Shown: positions 10,823 to 20,982 of the stretch, piece by piece
How the letters are laid out: the number at the start of each line of letters is the position of its first letter
Numbering within the stretch: the stretch's first letter is position 1
From: Pleurodeles waltl
Lineage: Eukaryota; Chordata; Amphibia; Caudata; Salamandridae
Length of the DNA: 64,000 nt
Reading direction: 5' to 3'
Assembly: GCF_031143425.1 (NCBI RefSeq)
Contig: NC_090445.1
Coordinates: 1,582,848,444-1,582,912,443 of the forward strand
Position numbers and translations under genes: made by a program
Notes under the pieces: generated by a model
Told to the model about the DNA's origin: nothing
Databases searched by the model: none
Seen by the model: only the letters and a program-made list of their open reading frames with translations

Positions 10823-11053
10823 TGTAGAAATGAGTCCAGCGGATGTTTGTATCAGGATACTCTTTATTAAGTCCAGGATAGTTATCTCATCCACAAAGAT
10901 TGGTCCAACAGCTCTCATCACATCTTCCTCCTTCCATCTCCCTTCCAGTCTGCCTCAGACTAGAATCCCAAGACCCTAACATTCCCAGAACAAGAGACAT
11001 TCCATAACAAGAGATGGAAGGGGTGCATACATTGTATATGAAGATACCACACA
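10823..11053 (-). repeat. 5' LTR of the Gypsy element (231 bp)
   Basis: Identical to the LTR at 6,972-7,202. In element orientation this is the promoter copy. The base before it is shared with the primer-binding-site spacer and the base after it is the first flanking base (GGCTATATAG), which continues the envelope-like frame interrupted at 6,971. Confidence 0.95.
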
Positions 11054-11405
11054 GGCTATATAGATGAACTCTGCCAATTATTTCGAAATGTTTTGTTACT
11101 ATCACTATGCTCGCCATTACCTACATAAAGCTAGTACTCTCCTTACAATTTTCAATTATGAGGAATGGGAACATTGTCCGACAACACCAGTGGGGAGTTC
11201 CAAAATATATACAGGCAAATTCACATACTTTTCTGGGCATGATACTTCAGATCCTGTGTCTTATTACTATAAAATGACACCTTCAAAAGCAAAGAAAATT
11301 ATGCTGACCCAGACAAAATTGCTTTACTTCAATTTGTTTTTTTCCCAAATTGCAATTCAAGGATACGAATATTGGAAAGAAACAATTGATTTGAAATTAG
11401 TTTGA
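11054..11405 (+). pseudogene. Envelope-like region, middle part
   Basis: After the Gypsy element is removed, the frame that ended at 6,971 continues here. It meets a TAG after two codons and then stays open from 11,064 to 11,405 (113 residues). The segment is rich in Tyr, Phe and Ser with Cys near residues 11 and 38 (YFEMFCYYHYARHY, YEEWEHCPTTPVGSS). This composition fits an extracellular glycoprotein segment. It breaks off where the fold-back repeat begins. I do not recognise it on its own. Confidence 0.35.
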
Positions 11406-11599
11406 GGAACAAGCCATCAGCAAGTGCAGGGCTAAGATGCCTCATTTAAAGCGTGTCTAATTCCAAAACAGATGATTTTTCTGAATAACACAGTACAGCA
11501 GACCACTTCCCTGAGGCCTTCTATCATGCTTGCCAGCCTGTGGTTAATTTTTAATGTTTTAGAAACAGTAAAAACAAACCACAGACTGGCACAGCAGAG

Positions 11600-12248
11600 C
11601 ACACATATGAAACTCGTATTTAAAAGAGTTCCTTTTGTGTACTTTTAGCATGCAGGCAGATTTACTTTAGTACACTACTTTATATCACTATATTGAGAAG
11701 CATTTATTAAAACTGTTAATAAATGCCTATCAATAGTGATATAAATTGATGTACTAAAGTGAAACTCACATTTATGTTAAAAGTATACAAGAGAGCACTT
11801 TTAAATATGTGAGCTCAGTATGTGTTCATCCTGAAGTGACATATTTAAAAGTGCCCTAGTCTCCCGTATGCATGTAACATGCAGGAGCATTTCACTTCAG
11901 TAAATCAGTTAATATCAGTTTACTGAAAGGCATTTATTAATATTTATAAAAATGCCTCTCAATATAGTGGCATAGCCTGAGTAATAACGTGAAATGCTCC
12001 TGCATGTCAAAAGCATAGAAGAGAGCACTTTTAAATATGTGAGTTCAGGATTCAAACACTGAACAAAAGTGCTCTAGTCTCTTGTAAGCTTTTAACATGG
12101 AGCAGTGTTGTACTTTAGTACGTCAGTTATTATCACTATAGTTGGAGACATTTATTAACAGTTTTAATAAATGCCTCTCACTATAGTGATATAGACTGAT
12201 GTACTAAAGTGAAAAGCTCCCACTTGTTAGAAACATACAAGAGATGCC
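11600..12248. repeat. Three-unit tandem fold-back repeat, about 220 bp per unit
   Basis: Each unit holds two palindromes. One is centred on CATTTATTAA...TTAATAAATGCC, with flanks that also pair (ATCACTATA / TATAGTGAT and TACTTTAGTA / TACTAAAGT). The other is centred in the AAGAGAGCACTTTTAAATATG spacer. The CATTTATTAA landmark occurs at about 11,701, 11,931 and 12,149, giving spacings of about 230 and 218. The array splits the envelope-like region and has no coding capacity. It could be a tandemly amplified MITE or a satellite seed. Confidence 0.75.
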
Positions 12249-13420
12249 CCACCCCTTTCAAGTTCCACCAACCGCCACATTCCAAAAGGTTTCATTATAC
12301 CATCTATACTAAAATTTGGAAGCTTTCTCAAATGGAAGCTGCTGCTAGTTTAAGGCAAATAGATCAGGCTAATTTAGTAATTGGCTGTTGTTGATAATGG
12401 AATGAATGCATTGTCCACTCGTATTTCCACTTTAACATTGTATGTCTTTAATTGATATTATACAAAATGACATGCCTTCTTTACATCATGGAGAAAGTCA
12501 GCTTAAATCTATTATGCATTTGAGTTGGACATTACACGTTTTAAAATCGAACATCATGGCCTTGAAGCACATGAATGCAACATCATTGTTTTTGCCTTTC
12601 AATCTGACATGTAAACGACAAATACCGGTACAGAAAGATGCTATATATACAATGCTCAACACAGAAAGATTAGAAAAATTGCCTTTCACAGTAGCCAAAA
12701 CACCATCAGCAGTATGGTTCTTTCATGGAGTGATCTCACTGCCAATTTCAACGTTTCCATTGACATCATGCTTCAAACATTTTCCAGCATGCAGATATGA
12801 AGCTTCACCAGAGAGTTTGATTTATGTCGCGTGGGAATTACCCTTCAATTACAGATGTTTCAGTGAGGAAAAACAGGTTTGTCTTAGTGGAAATGAATGC
12901 AAAACTTCTACAAGCCAATCCATGATTTGTAAACAGGTGATATTGCATGGACATGTAATGTGTCCGTGGCAAATTTGGCATGTTACTTGAAGGGAGTACC
13001 AGTTTCCTTGATTCGACCAGTGTTTCAGTTACTTTTGAATGGAAGTTATTTGATGCTGAATGATCAAGTCTGTTGTGTGATGAGAGCAGGTGTCCCCATG
13101 TGGTTTCTGTTTCTCCAACAGTGAACTGCTGTAATAATGTGCCATTTCTTCCCCCACATGAGATTAGGGTAGATAGCTTGTGGGCTTCCATTCCGACCTT
13201 TAATGTTAATTTAGGCAATCTGAGCAGGCTAAGGGCACTATTGTTTCAGAAAAATGTGGTGCTTACATCTGCCTGTGAACTTTCGAACTGCAAGTTGCAA
13301 GGTTGTCCCCTGAAATAAAATTGCTGTTAGACACCAAATTTCCCTGACATTTCGGTGAACTTGGGTCACATCTTTAATCCATCCAACACCGCAGGTGTTG
13401 TGCACTTTTTAAAAACCTTA
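12249..13420 (+). pseudogene. Envelope transmembrane-subunit-like region, degenerate
   Basis: Several plus-strand frames follow each other. 12,290-12,395 has IWKLSQMEAAASLRQIDQANL. 12,442-12,990 (182 aa) has LSLIDIIQND, a helical heptad-like segment, TSLFLPFNLTCKRQ, and then AVWFFHGVISLPIST with spaced cysteines. 13,038-13,061 encodes NGSYLMLN, followed in the next frame by VSPTVNCCNNVPFLPPHEI and a Leu-rich stretch. Near 13,390-13,430 a hydrophobic VVHFLKTLWVWL may be the start of a membrane anchor. The order (helical ectodomain, Cys-rich loop, NGSY-type motif, late Leu-rich helix, anchor) resembles the transmembrane subunit of foamy-virus envelopes. Stops and frameshifts show it is a fossil. 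Confidence 0.45.
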
Positions 13421-13421
13421 T

Positions 13422-13918
13422 GGGTCTGGCTTTGTAGGACATTCCACTCTCTTTTCTGAGTGATACCTTCTTTTATACACATATTTAAAATACGGCGCAC
13501 CATGGAACAGGTTAGGGGGCAATAGCATCAACATTTTTGACGCTATTGATGTACTGTTCAGGGTTTGTGCCAAAAGTTTGGCACTAACCCTGAGCAGTAC
13601 ATAGTGGCCCATTGTAACCAAGGGTGTGCCCCCTTTAAGCACCTGCTCTGAGCATGCATTAAAAGTAGCCGCTAAAAATGGTGTAAAGAAATCTTTTAGA
13701 TTTCTTTGCGTCATTTTTATGGCCCACCTAACAGGGGAACGTCACCTTTGCATACATTATGCATAGCGCATGCATAATGTGGCGTAAAGGGTTACAAAGT
13801 GGTGCAATGCATGCATTGCGCCACTTTGTAAACATGGCATAGCGTTTTTTGAAGCATAACGCCACATTAGTATAAAAAACTGACGCTAATGTGGTGCTAG
13901 AGCTTTTCAAATCTGGGT
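13422..13918. mobile_element. MITE of the CACATTAGC family
   Basis: Ends near GGGTCTGG... and ...CAAATCTGGGTC, next to TTA on the left and TAT on the right. Internally it has an inverted pair of GCCACATTAGTATAAAAAACTG and CGCTAATGTGG, a TGCAATGCATGCATTGCGCC palindrome, and ACTGTTCAGGGTTTGTGCC paired with TTTGGCACTAACCCTGAGCA. The same blocks in the opposite order occur at 35,870-36,299, and related copies lie at 34,644-34,918 and 53,520-53,996. It has no coding capacity. It interrupts the putative membrane-anchor region of the envelope-like remnant. Confidence 0.7.
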
Positions 13919-14091
13919 CTATATTTGCTTTCATTTCTGGCATACTGGAAAACAGATTGGTCCTTGGTCCTGACGTTCTAATTGCTTTTTTCTTTTTGCT
14001 TCTCTCCCATTGCAGATTTTTGCCCTAGAGTGTTAGGTGTAAGATTTATCATAGTAAATGTATGGCATTACATGCTTTTTCTTGCACATTA
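13919..14091 (+). other. Short retrovirus-flank segment between two MITEs
   Basis: A 170-bp segment between two insertions. It contains a T/C-rich run ending in CATTGCAG at about 14,008-14,016, which resembles a splice acceptor, followed by ATTTTTGCCCTAG. Whether it belongs to the retrovirus remnant is inferred only from position. Confidence 0.25.
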
Positions 14092-14643
14092 TGGCGGTCA
14101 AACGACTGCGGCGGCCATTCCGGCTTTCCCGCTGGGCCGGCGGGCGACCGCCAGAAGACCGCCGGCCCGCCCAGCAGGAAAGCCCCTTCAATAATGAAGC
14201 CAGCTTGGAATGGAGCCGGCGGAGTTGCAGGGGTGCGACGGGTGCAGTGGCACCCGTCGCGATTTTCACAGTCTGCAAAGCAGACAGTGAAAATCTTTGT
14301 GGGGCCCTGTTAGGGGGCCCCTGCACTGCCCATGCCAGTGGCATGGGCAGTGCAGGGGCCCCACTGCACCCGTTCCCGCCATCCTGGTTCTGGCGGTGGA
14401 CACCGCCAGAAACAGGCTGGCGGGAAGGCAGTCGGAATCCCCATGGCGGTGCTGCAAGCAGCGCCGCCATGGCGGATTCCCTGGGCCAGCGGGAAACCGG
14501 CGGGAGACCGCCGGCTCCCCTTTTCTGACCGCGGCTTTACCGCCACGGTCAGAATCGCCCAGGAAGCACCGCCAGCCTGTTGGCGGTGCTTCCGCCGCCC
14601 TCCGCCATGGCGGTCATGGACCGCCAGGGTCAGAATGACCCCC
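14092..14643 (+). mobile_element. GC-rich multi-hairpin MITE, copy 1
   Basis: Starts TGGCGGTCAAACG after TTA and ends CAGGGTCAGAATGACCCCC before TA. Nearly the whole length is a chain of hairpins, including GGGGCCCTGTTAGGGGGCCCC, CTGCACTGCCCATGCCAGTG with its mirror, and GCCGCCATGGCGGATTCC pairing with GGAATCCCCATGGCGG. Copies with the same hairpin order lie at 36,301-36,876 (same strand) and 50,268-50,867 (opposite strand). The overlapping Ala/Pro/Arg-rich frames on both strands are by-products of CCG/CGG repeats. A TTA/TWA-like target and GGGGGTCATTCTGAC-like ends suggest PIF/Harbinger, without proof. Confidence 0.75.
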
Positions 14644-15560
14644 TATGTCTTTAGGAGGTTTAACATGTGCCCTCTTACGTTTTACATTTAAGATTTTTTG
14701 GGCAATCTATGGCAGACTCTAAGAAATCACATATGTTTCAGGAGCAGATTCTTGACTGGGTACAGGTGGGACTTTAGCAACACATTTGACAAAGTTCACA
14801 AAAAGAAACTATGGTACAACATTCAAAGATGGGAGTTATACCCCATGTTAATACGCTTTGTCCAAAGTTTCCACAAATCCACCAGAGTATAAAAACGAAT
14901 TAGTAACTGTTCTACTAACCAATTACCAACCAATTGTGGACTCAAGCAGGAATTTATTTATCATGGTTCCTACACTATTTAAAAAATATATAGCTACCGT
15001 ATTTTCTTTAATTGATAAGGTCAATTGTGCCTCTCTGAATTGGACAGTAAACATATCAACATTAGTATCAATTGTGGACTATGTTGGTGGTCTAATAGTG
15101 AAGGATAAGACACTGGTAAAAGTTTATATTTTTGTGCAACAAATAAGATTGAGTATTAGTGATGTTTATGTCTGATCCAATATGCAAATACCGTGTTAAT
15201 ATGATTGCAGTTGAAACATAGAAGTGTGTTTATTATCATAATTTTGGTATGCCACATTTTGAGAGAAAAACTCCTTTATGGATGAAATGGATGCAGCTGG
15301 TGTCTCTATTTTCACGGCAGTATTCACCCTTTTTCATCGGTTTCCCCTGCATATCTTCTCTTCTCACAGCTCTGTAGAACGAAGAGAAGTTGATGTAATT
15401 TTCCTGTTGTGCTCTGAATTAACTTTCTACTGTTCCTAATGGTAACATTTTTCCAAAGGTAACTCTGCTAAGTTTCCGTAACTCAGTTCAGTTATAATAA
15501 TTTGTCAATCACTTTTGTTAAATGTGGCATATTTTTTCAAACATCTCCAGGTGACAATAA
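14644..15560 (+). other. AT-rich segment with short plus-strand frames, possibly 3' part of the retrovirus
   Basis: Contains a 105-codon plus frame (14,858-15,175) and a 53-codon frame starting at 15,279 (MDEMDAAGVSIF...). Neither is recognised. Base composition is like the envelope-like region and unlike the GC-rich insertions on both sides, and removing the MITEs would place this directly after the putative anchor. If the remnant is foamy-like, accessory genes would be expected here, but no similarity could be seen. No LTR was found. Confidence 0.3.
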
Positions 15561-18164
15561 TGTAGGAAGCTGGCCTGGTGTGTGGTGGACACCTATGGCG
15601 TTGGCACCTTATACCAGGTCCAGGCAACCCCTATTAGTGTATATAGGCAGTGTCTAGGAAGCCAGGGTTCTCTAGGGGTAGCTGTGGATGAGCAGCCAAG
15701 ACTTATCTAGGAGACATGCAAAGCTTATGCAATACCACTGTAGTCACACAGCAACTTGCTGCACATGAAAGAACCACACAGTGTCACACAAGGTAAAGGT
15801 ACATTATTATAGTAACACTAGATTACTTATAGGCAGTCCTCCCCCTCAACTGAAGGTAAGTACACACTAGTTATATACACAATAGCAATCAGAAATTGCC
15901 ATTGAAACAGCAAGCATTGGCAACACTTAGTGAAAATAGTAAGGGCCCTAGGGAAGGGCCAAACCATATACTAAGAAAGTGGAGTGTGAAGTGAAGTCCC
16001 CCACCCAAGGATATGGAGCTGTTAGAGGGGAGCTGGAAGAACTAGAAACCCCAAGAGGTGAGTGTCTGAGTCACCCCCAGCCACAAGGAGAGCAGAGGTA
16101 AGTACCTGGGTTTCCCAAGGACTAACAGGAGGACTTAGAAAAAGGATTATGCAATAACAGGACCAGTCTAGGAGAAACCAGTGGTGAATTCTGAAAGAAG
16201 AGGACCTGCTAAGAAGGGGTCAGAGTCCAGTCCACGATGGAGTGTCCAGAGGGGGCAGGAGTTACTATTCACTCTTCTTTGGATGAAGAACTAGATCGAT
16301 GGGGAAAGAAGACCAGCTGTAGAGCCCAGGAGCAGCAAAGGCGTCCATGGAGTGGTGCAGATGGTGTCCCACGTCGGTTGTGGGGTTGCATTTGGTCAGT
16401 GGTGCCGGAGAACCACCAACAAGCCTTGGCACATGCAAGAGGAGCAGAAAAAGAGTTGTAAGGCTGAAGAGGACCAGCAAGGCCTAGGGGACTCGACCCT
16501 TGGAGGCAAGTCTGGGGTGACCCTCAGCAGTTGAGAGTGCCAACAGAAGCAGTCGTACCCCCAACAGGAAACCCACTGGCAGCAGGCGCAGTAAGTTGCA
16601 GTGAGGCCTAGTCAGCACACCTGAAGAGGAGTCCCACATCGCTGGAGCAGCAGAGAGGAGACTGTGCTTGGCAGGAAGAAGTGCTGGGGGCCAAGGCTAC
16701 TCGGAGCCTGTAGATCCCTTGGAGCAGGAGACAACAAGCCTTGGTGCAGGCTGAAATCTCATCGACCCAAGAAAATGCACAGCTGGTGAAATGTTGCAGT
16801 ATCTGGATGGAGCCAGAGAAACAATGTTGCAAAGCAAGGTCATCGCCAGAGTTGCAGCTTTGTCAGTTTTGAAGAGTCCAGTTGTGGTTCCAGTGGCCAG
16901 AAGTAAACAATGCAGAGGAGTCCTGGTGGAGGTTGTACATCAAATCTGGGGACCCACCCTCAAAGGAGTTCCCTAAATAGCCCTAAAGGGAAGTTTGGTC
17001 ACATAGCAAGGTGACTACCTATCAGGAGGGGGCTGTGATCTCACCTGCCTGACCTGGCCACTCAGATGCTCCCAGGGGCCTCTGCACATCTTGGTTTCAA
17101 GATGGCAGAATCAAGTGGCCACCTGGAGGACCTCTGGGCACCACCCTTGGGGTAGTGATGGACAGCTGTCCATCACTACCCCTAGGGTGTGGTCACTCTC
17201 CTTTCTTTTGTCCAGTTTCATGCCAGAGCAGGGGCTGGAGGTCCCTGGACTGGTGCAAACCGGTTTATGCAAGGAGGGCACCAAATGTGCCCTTCAAAGC
17301 AATCCGGTGGCTTGGGGAGGCTATCCCCCCCAAGCCTTGTAACACCTATTTCCAAGGGAGAGGGTGTTGCCTCCCTCTCCCACAGGAAATCCTTTGTTCT
17401 GCCTTCCCCTTCCTGAGCTGGGCAAGCAATAGGAGGGGAGAAACCTGTCTGAGGGGTGACAGCAGAGCTGGCTGCCCAGAAAACCCCAGAAGACTGGTAG
17501 GAGCAATACCGGGGGCCCTTTAAGGAGCCCCCACAGTGCATGGAATCATACAACTAATACTGGCAACAGTATTGGGGTATGATTCTGACATGTTTGATAT
17601 CAAACACACCCAGAGTCACCATTATGTAGCTGGACACAGGTAATGGTTACCTGTGTCCAGTACATGTGTAAACATGGTTTCCCCTCACTTACAAAGTCAA
17701 GTGCAATGGAACTGGAGTTCGCAGGGGCACCTCTGCTCATGCACCTCTGCCCTCACACACAGGGACCTGCACCCTGCCCTCTGGGCTAGGTGGGCCTACC
17801 ATAGGGTGCCTTAAAATGACCTGGTGGAGTGACCTGTGGTGAAAAGGTGCATGCACCTTTTCACACAGGCTGCAGTGGCAGGCCTGGCTCCAAACACATT
17901 TTGCATAGTCTCCCATGGGTGGCACAATACATGCTGCAACACATGGGGAACCCCTGGTGTACCTAGGTACCATATTTAAGGGGCTTATAAGGGGGTACCA
18001 GTTTGCCGATTGTAGAGTGCACCAAGTCCTAAACAACCAAATTTAGAGGGGGAGAGCACAATCACTGACATCCTCGTTAGCAGCATCCCAGTGAAAACAG
18101 TCTAAACATACTGATAGCAGGCAAATGCTTGGGGTAACATGCCAAAAAGGGGCACTTTCCTACA
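15561..18164. mobile_element. 2.6-kb non-coding element with TGTAGGAAG...CTTTCCTACA ends
   Basis: The 5' end reads TGTAGGAAGCTGG and the 3' end GGGGCACTTTCCTACA, so the last 8-9 bases are inverted copies. The flanks share AATG if the left end is drawn at TAGGAAG. There is no long reading frame. The centre is G-rich on the left half and carries a perfect 34-bp palindrome at about 17,149-17,182 (GGGGTAGTGATGGACAG and its reverse complement) and a second one around GGACACAGGTAATGGTTACC (17,632-17,662). It could be a solo LTR-like unit, a TRIM, or a large non-autonomous DNA transposon. Ends of TGT...ACA form would suit LTR integration. Confidence 0.6.
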
Positions 18165-18534
18165 AATGACATGGTAACACAGGATGCGTTCAGAGAAATG
18201 GGATAGTGTTATTGTATAATGCTACTGAGGTAAATTACTCTGATTTGCTAAAGAGTGATGCATTGGGTCATGCCAATGCGGAAGCTGTGGTTTTGGCAAA
18301 TTTTCTATGCAAGAATTGTGTATATGAACTCCCTGTTTCTGGGAGTGAGCCATATGATTTTTGAGCATTCTAGTTGCTAATATGGATTCTGTCAAACTCC
18401 TTGTGATTTTTGATGCTCTCTTGGGACTTAAATAATTTCAGATTTTGATCACTGTATAACTCTTCTTTGGAGCCTTCACAGCATTTTTTTCTGCATCACT
18501 TGATTTTGAGATTTCTGCAATAAAACCCGCAACA
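18165..18534. other. AT-rich flank of the 2.6-kb element, function unknown
   Basis: No reading frame of note. It ends with GAGCCTTCACAGCATTTTTT (18,471-18,490), and a similar block (GAGCCTTCACAGCATATATT) occurs at about 49,652-49,671 next to the 3' end of a LINE. The reason for the similarity is unknown. This may be the distal flank of the retrovirus remnant. Confidence 0.3.
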
Positions 18535-18805
18535 AGGAGAAATATCTTTATTTCTCCTTGTTTTTTCCTCTTTCTCTGTGTGCTGCATTCTGCCACCTCC
18601 TGCACGAAAACAATCCGACGTGCACCCTAGGTCAAGGGTGTCTGCACTGGTGCTAAGCTGCTGAAACAGCACCAGCGCAGGGGGAAAGGACAGGAATGCA
18701 CTGTATGACATAAATTTGGTGCATTCCTGCCCTTTCCCTTTGATGCAGGGCAGCGCAGCAAGGTGACTCGCTGGGCTGCCCTGTGCCATAAGCCCATAAA
18801 TATGG
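18535..18805. mobile_element. Partial copy of the 5.3-kb MITE family
   Basis: Shares with 5,640-5,979 the blocks TGTGCTGCATTCTG, a CAAGGGTGTCTGCA-like core, ACAGGAATGCACTG, and GCATTCCTGCCCTTT followed by TTGATGCAGGGCA. The right end, ATAAGCCCATAAATATGGG, resembles the GGGGCATATTTACAA terminus but has diverged. The left part of the longer copy is missing. Non-coding. Confidence 0.6.
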
Positions 18806-18894
18806 GTGTTTGTGTTTAAATTGGGTTGGTGTATCCTTCATGGCATTATTTTTCTATATTGCTTGATGTTGATATTTCTTTAACCCCTAGGATT

Positions 18895-19490
18895 CCTGGG
18901 GCGAGCTGGTCTCGTCTTGGCACACGGTTCCCGTGTGCCTGGGACGAGACCAACTCATCCTGCACCCGGCCCACGGGGGGAGCAGTAGCGCTCCCCCCGT
19001 GGGCCTCCCTCCCACACACCCCTGACGGGGATGGAAGGGAATCGCTTCCCCTTCCACCCCAACCCCCCTACACTCCCCTGGTGACCTCTGATGACGTCAG
19101 CGCACAAATCGCATGCAGACCTCATCAGAGATCACCTCTGATCGCGCTGGAAGGAAGACCTTTCCTTTCATGGCTCTCGAAGCATTTCTGCTGCCCGATC
19201 ATGATGCGATCAAGCAGCAGAAACGCCCACTAGACACCAGGGATTTTTTTTTTGTATATTTCAATAGGGGAGCGGCACCTTGGGCAAGGAGCCGCTCCCC
19301 ATATGCGTAAGCATAAAAAAAAAATCCCTGGTGTCTACTGGTTTCTGCCCCCAGGGGGGGGTAGAAATGACCTAAAAATAATTTGCCCCCCCCAGGGAGC
19401 GACCCTTGCCTAAGGGGTCGCTCCCCACATATAAAGAAATAAAATAAACAGTAAAAAAAATGTATCCCTGGTGAAAATCCTCAGCTAGGC
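18895..19490. repeat. Chain of about seven consecutive hairpins, possible MITE
   Basis: Successive inverted repeats occupy most of this region. GGTCTCGTC pairs with GACGAGACC. A stem with 16-bp perfect arms GGCCCACGGGGGGAGC follows. Next come a CTTCC/GGAAG hairpin, TTTCTGCTGC...GCAGCAGAAA, a long outer stem AGACACCAGGGATTTTTT...AAAATCCCTGGTGTCT enclosing GGGAGCGGC...GCCGCTCCC, and GGAGCGACCC...GGGTCGCTCC. The phrase ATCCCTGGTG recurs at 19,318-19,333 and 19,463-19,472. There is no coding capacity. Mobility is inferred from structure only, since no target duplication was identified. Confidence 0.6.
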
Positions 19491-19639
19491 ACTTTGGAAA
19501 AACCAGCTCTGTTTTCTTTGGGAAAATGTGATGTGTCCACGTTGTGTTTTGGGGCATTTCCTGTCGCGGGCGCTAGGCCTACCCACACAAGTGAGGTACC
19601 ATTTTTATCGGGAGACTTGGGGGAATGCATGGGCGTGCG

Positions 19640-19882
19640 ACCGCCACCAAAATGCTGACGGTCTGCCGAGTCATAATACTTATGGCATATTACGGCTACC
19701 GCCGGGCCGGAGGTTCTTAGCTCCGTCCCGGCGGTCCGACCGCCCTGGCGGAACAGGCAGCATTTGAAGGCAAACTGCTAAAGTCGTAATATGCCGGTCT
19801 TTACTGCCAGCACGGCGGCGGTAAGACCGCCACCGCGAGTCTGGCGGTCTAAGGGCCACCATTCTCGGAATGAGGGCCATTG
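19640..19882. mobile_element. Short GC-rich MITE-like element
   Basis: Rich in CCGCC/GGCGG and ends in CGGAATGAGGGCC, like the ends of the other GC-rich MITEs in the window. The left boundary is uncertain. Hairpins include GTCCCGGCGGTCCGACCGCC. It contains ATATTACGGC (19,687) and the inverse GTAATATGCCG (19,785). Non-coding. Confidence 0.5.
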
Positions 19883-20982
19883 TGTTTGTTAACTGGTACT
19901 TCAGCTTCTCCTAGAAATAAAATATGCATGAGACATGAAAAATGATAACACCCAAACATTAGCCATTATATGAACAGGTCTACCTTAGCCATGATCAACC
20001 TAAATGTGAATAGTATACAGTTATTAGTATTTGCGTGTTTACAGGTTAATGCTGATACAGTGCAAAACATTCGACATACAAAACCCTTTCAATGGCAAAA
20101 AAGGCTACAACTCCCAGAATCCATTAGGATGTCATGGTGGCTGCCTTACGGATAGCAGCAAGTGCAGCGCCCATCAAAACAGACCCTATAGCGTTAAGAC
20201 ATTATCTGGCTCTTTTTAAGGAAACACTAAAATAATCGAACATAAGAGGCCGGCAGGAGGATGGCAATGAATGTGAATTGTAATTGTATTTATATAGAAC
20301 TTACTACCCTTGAAAATAAGCTTTTCATTCGGGCTCACTAGGTTTCTTAATCATCTCTTATCTTTAATGAAAACCATTTTTTCTGATGTCTTCTGAGCTT
20401 TTAATTTTGTCACCTTTCAGATCGTATTAGTTAAAATGACCGAGGCTGGAGCAGCCAGGGAGCCCCAGTGTGGTGACACTTCCCAGTGGAGTCTGTGAGG
20501 AAGGGATAAATTACATTACTGCCCTCCCGCAGCAGGCTGAGAGAGCACTAACACAACATGACAGGCCTCCCATCTCGCCTGCCTTCTTGCTGCTCTTTCA
20601 GAATCCATCATAGCACTGATGCTCTCTGATTAGGTAGGCTTGCTTTGCTTTGGCTGCGCTCATTTAATAGATGGTGCTCAGCCATTGCAGACTTCCTGGT
20701 TCAAACGATCACATGACTCAAAGGGTCAGCTGCATTTTTTTCCTTCCATGGCGTGTGACTTGCTTCAACTGTGCCTAAATTGTGTAATCTAGTTTTAAAT
20801 TTACGGAACGCATTCCTTGCTTTAAATACTTTCAAATTGGGTCGACAAATCCTGAAAACAGCAGCTTCCTTAGATAGACAGAGGAGGTTTCCACGTCTGT
20901 GGCCCACGATAACACCAGGATGTTGATATAAGAGACTCACCCCCTTACTAGTCAGGCTGAGTACTCACTCACACCAAACTGA
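19883..20982. other. About 1.1 kb with nothing recognised
   Basis: Mixed-composition DNA with scattered short frames and no domain, terminal repeat or tandem pattern that I can support. Confidence 0.5.

Larger units (their letters stand above)
6972..11053 (-). mobile_element. Ty3/Gypsy LTR retrotransposon, complete ends, lacks gag and protease
   Basis: A 4,082-bp element bounded by two 231-bp LTRs that I find identical base for base. In element order on the minus strand it has the 5' LTR (10,823-11,053), a primer-binding site, a leader of about 0.7 kb, a pol frame (RT, RNase H, integrase), a purine-rich tract and the 3' LTR (6,972-7,202). There is too little room between the leader and RT for gag and protease, and neither is seen. 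It sits inside the envelope-like region; the flanks share GGC, or AGGCT if the outermost LTR base is not counted. Identical LTRs mean recent insertion, so the missing genes imply the copy was mobilised in trans. A GPF-type integrase tail without a chromodomain and a serine-tRNA primer make the Mag lineage plausible, but this is not proven. Confidence 0.93.

Noticed and set aside
12442..12990. 182-codon frame as a free-standing host gene
   Set aside because: It lies in line with other envelope-like segments and has frameshifted continuations on both sides, so it is better read as a fossil envelope piece.
14008..14016. CATTGCAG after a T/C-rich run as a host-gene splice acceptor
   Set aside because: No exon-like frame follows before the next MITE; kept only as a weak hint for the retrovirus remnant.
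14033..14691. Many overlapping Ala/Pro/Arg-rich frames on both strands
   Set aside because: All lie in a GC-rich hairpin MITE; palindromic CCG/CGG DNA opens frames on both strands at once.
17155..17553. Frames of 111-122 codons in the 2.6-kb element
   Set aside because: Overlap on opposite strands, cross the 34-bp palindrome and show no domain.
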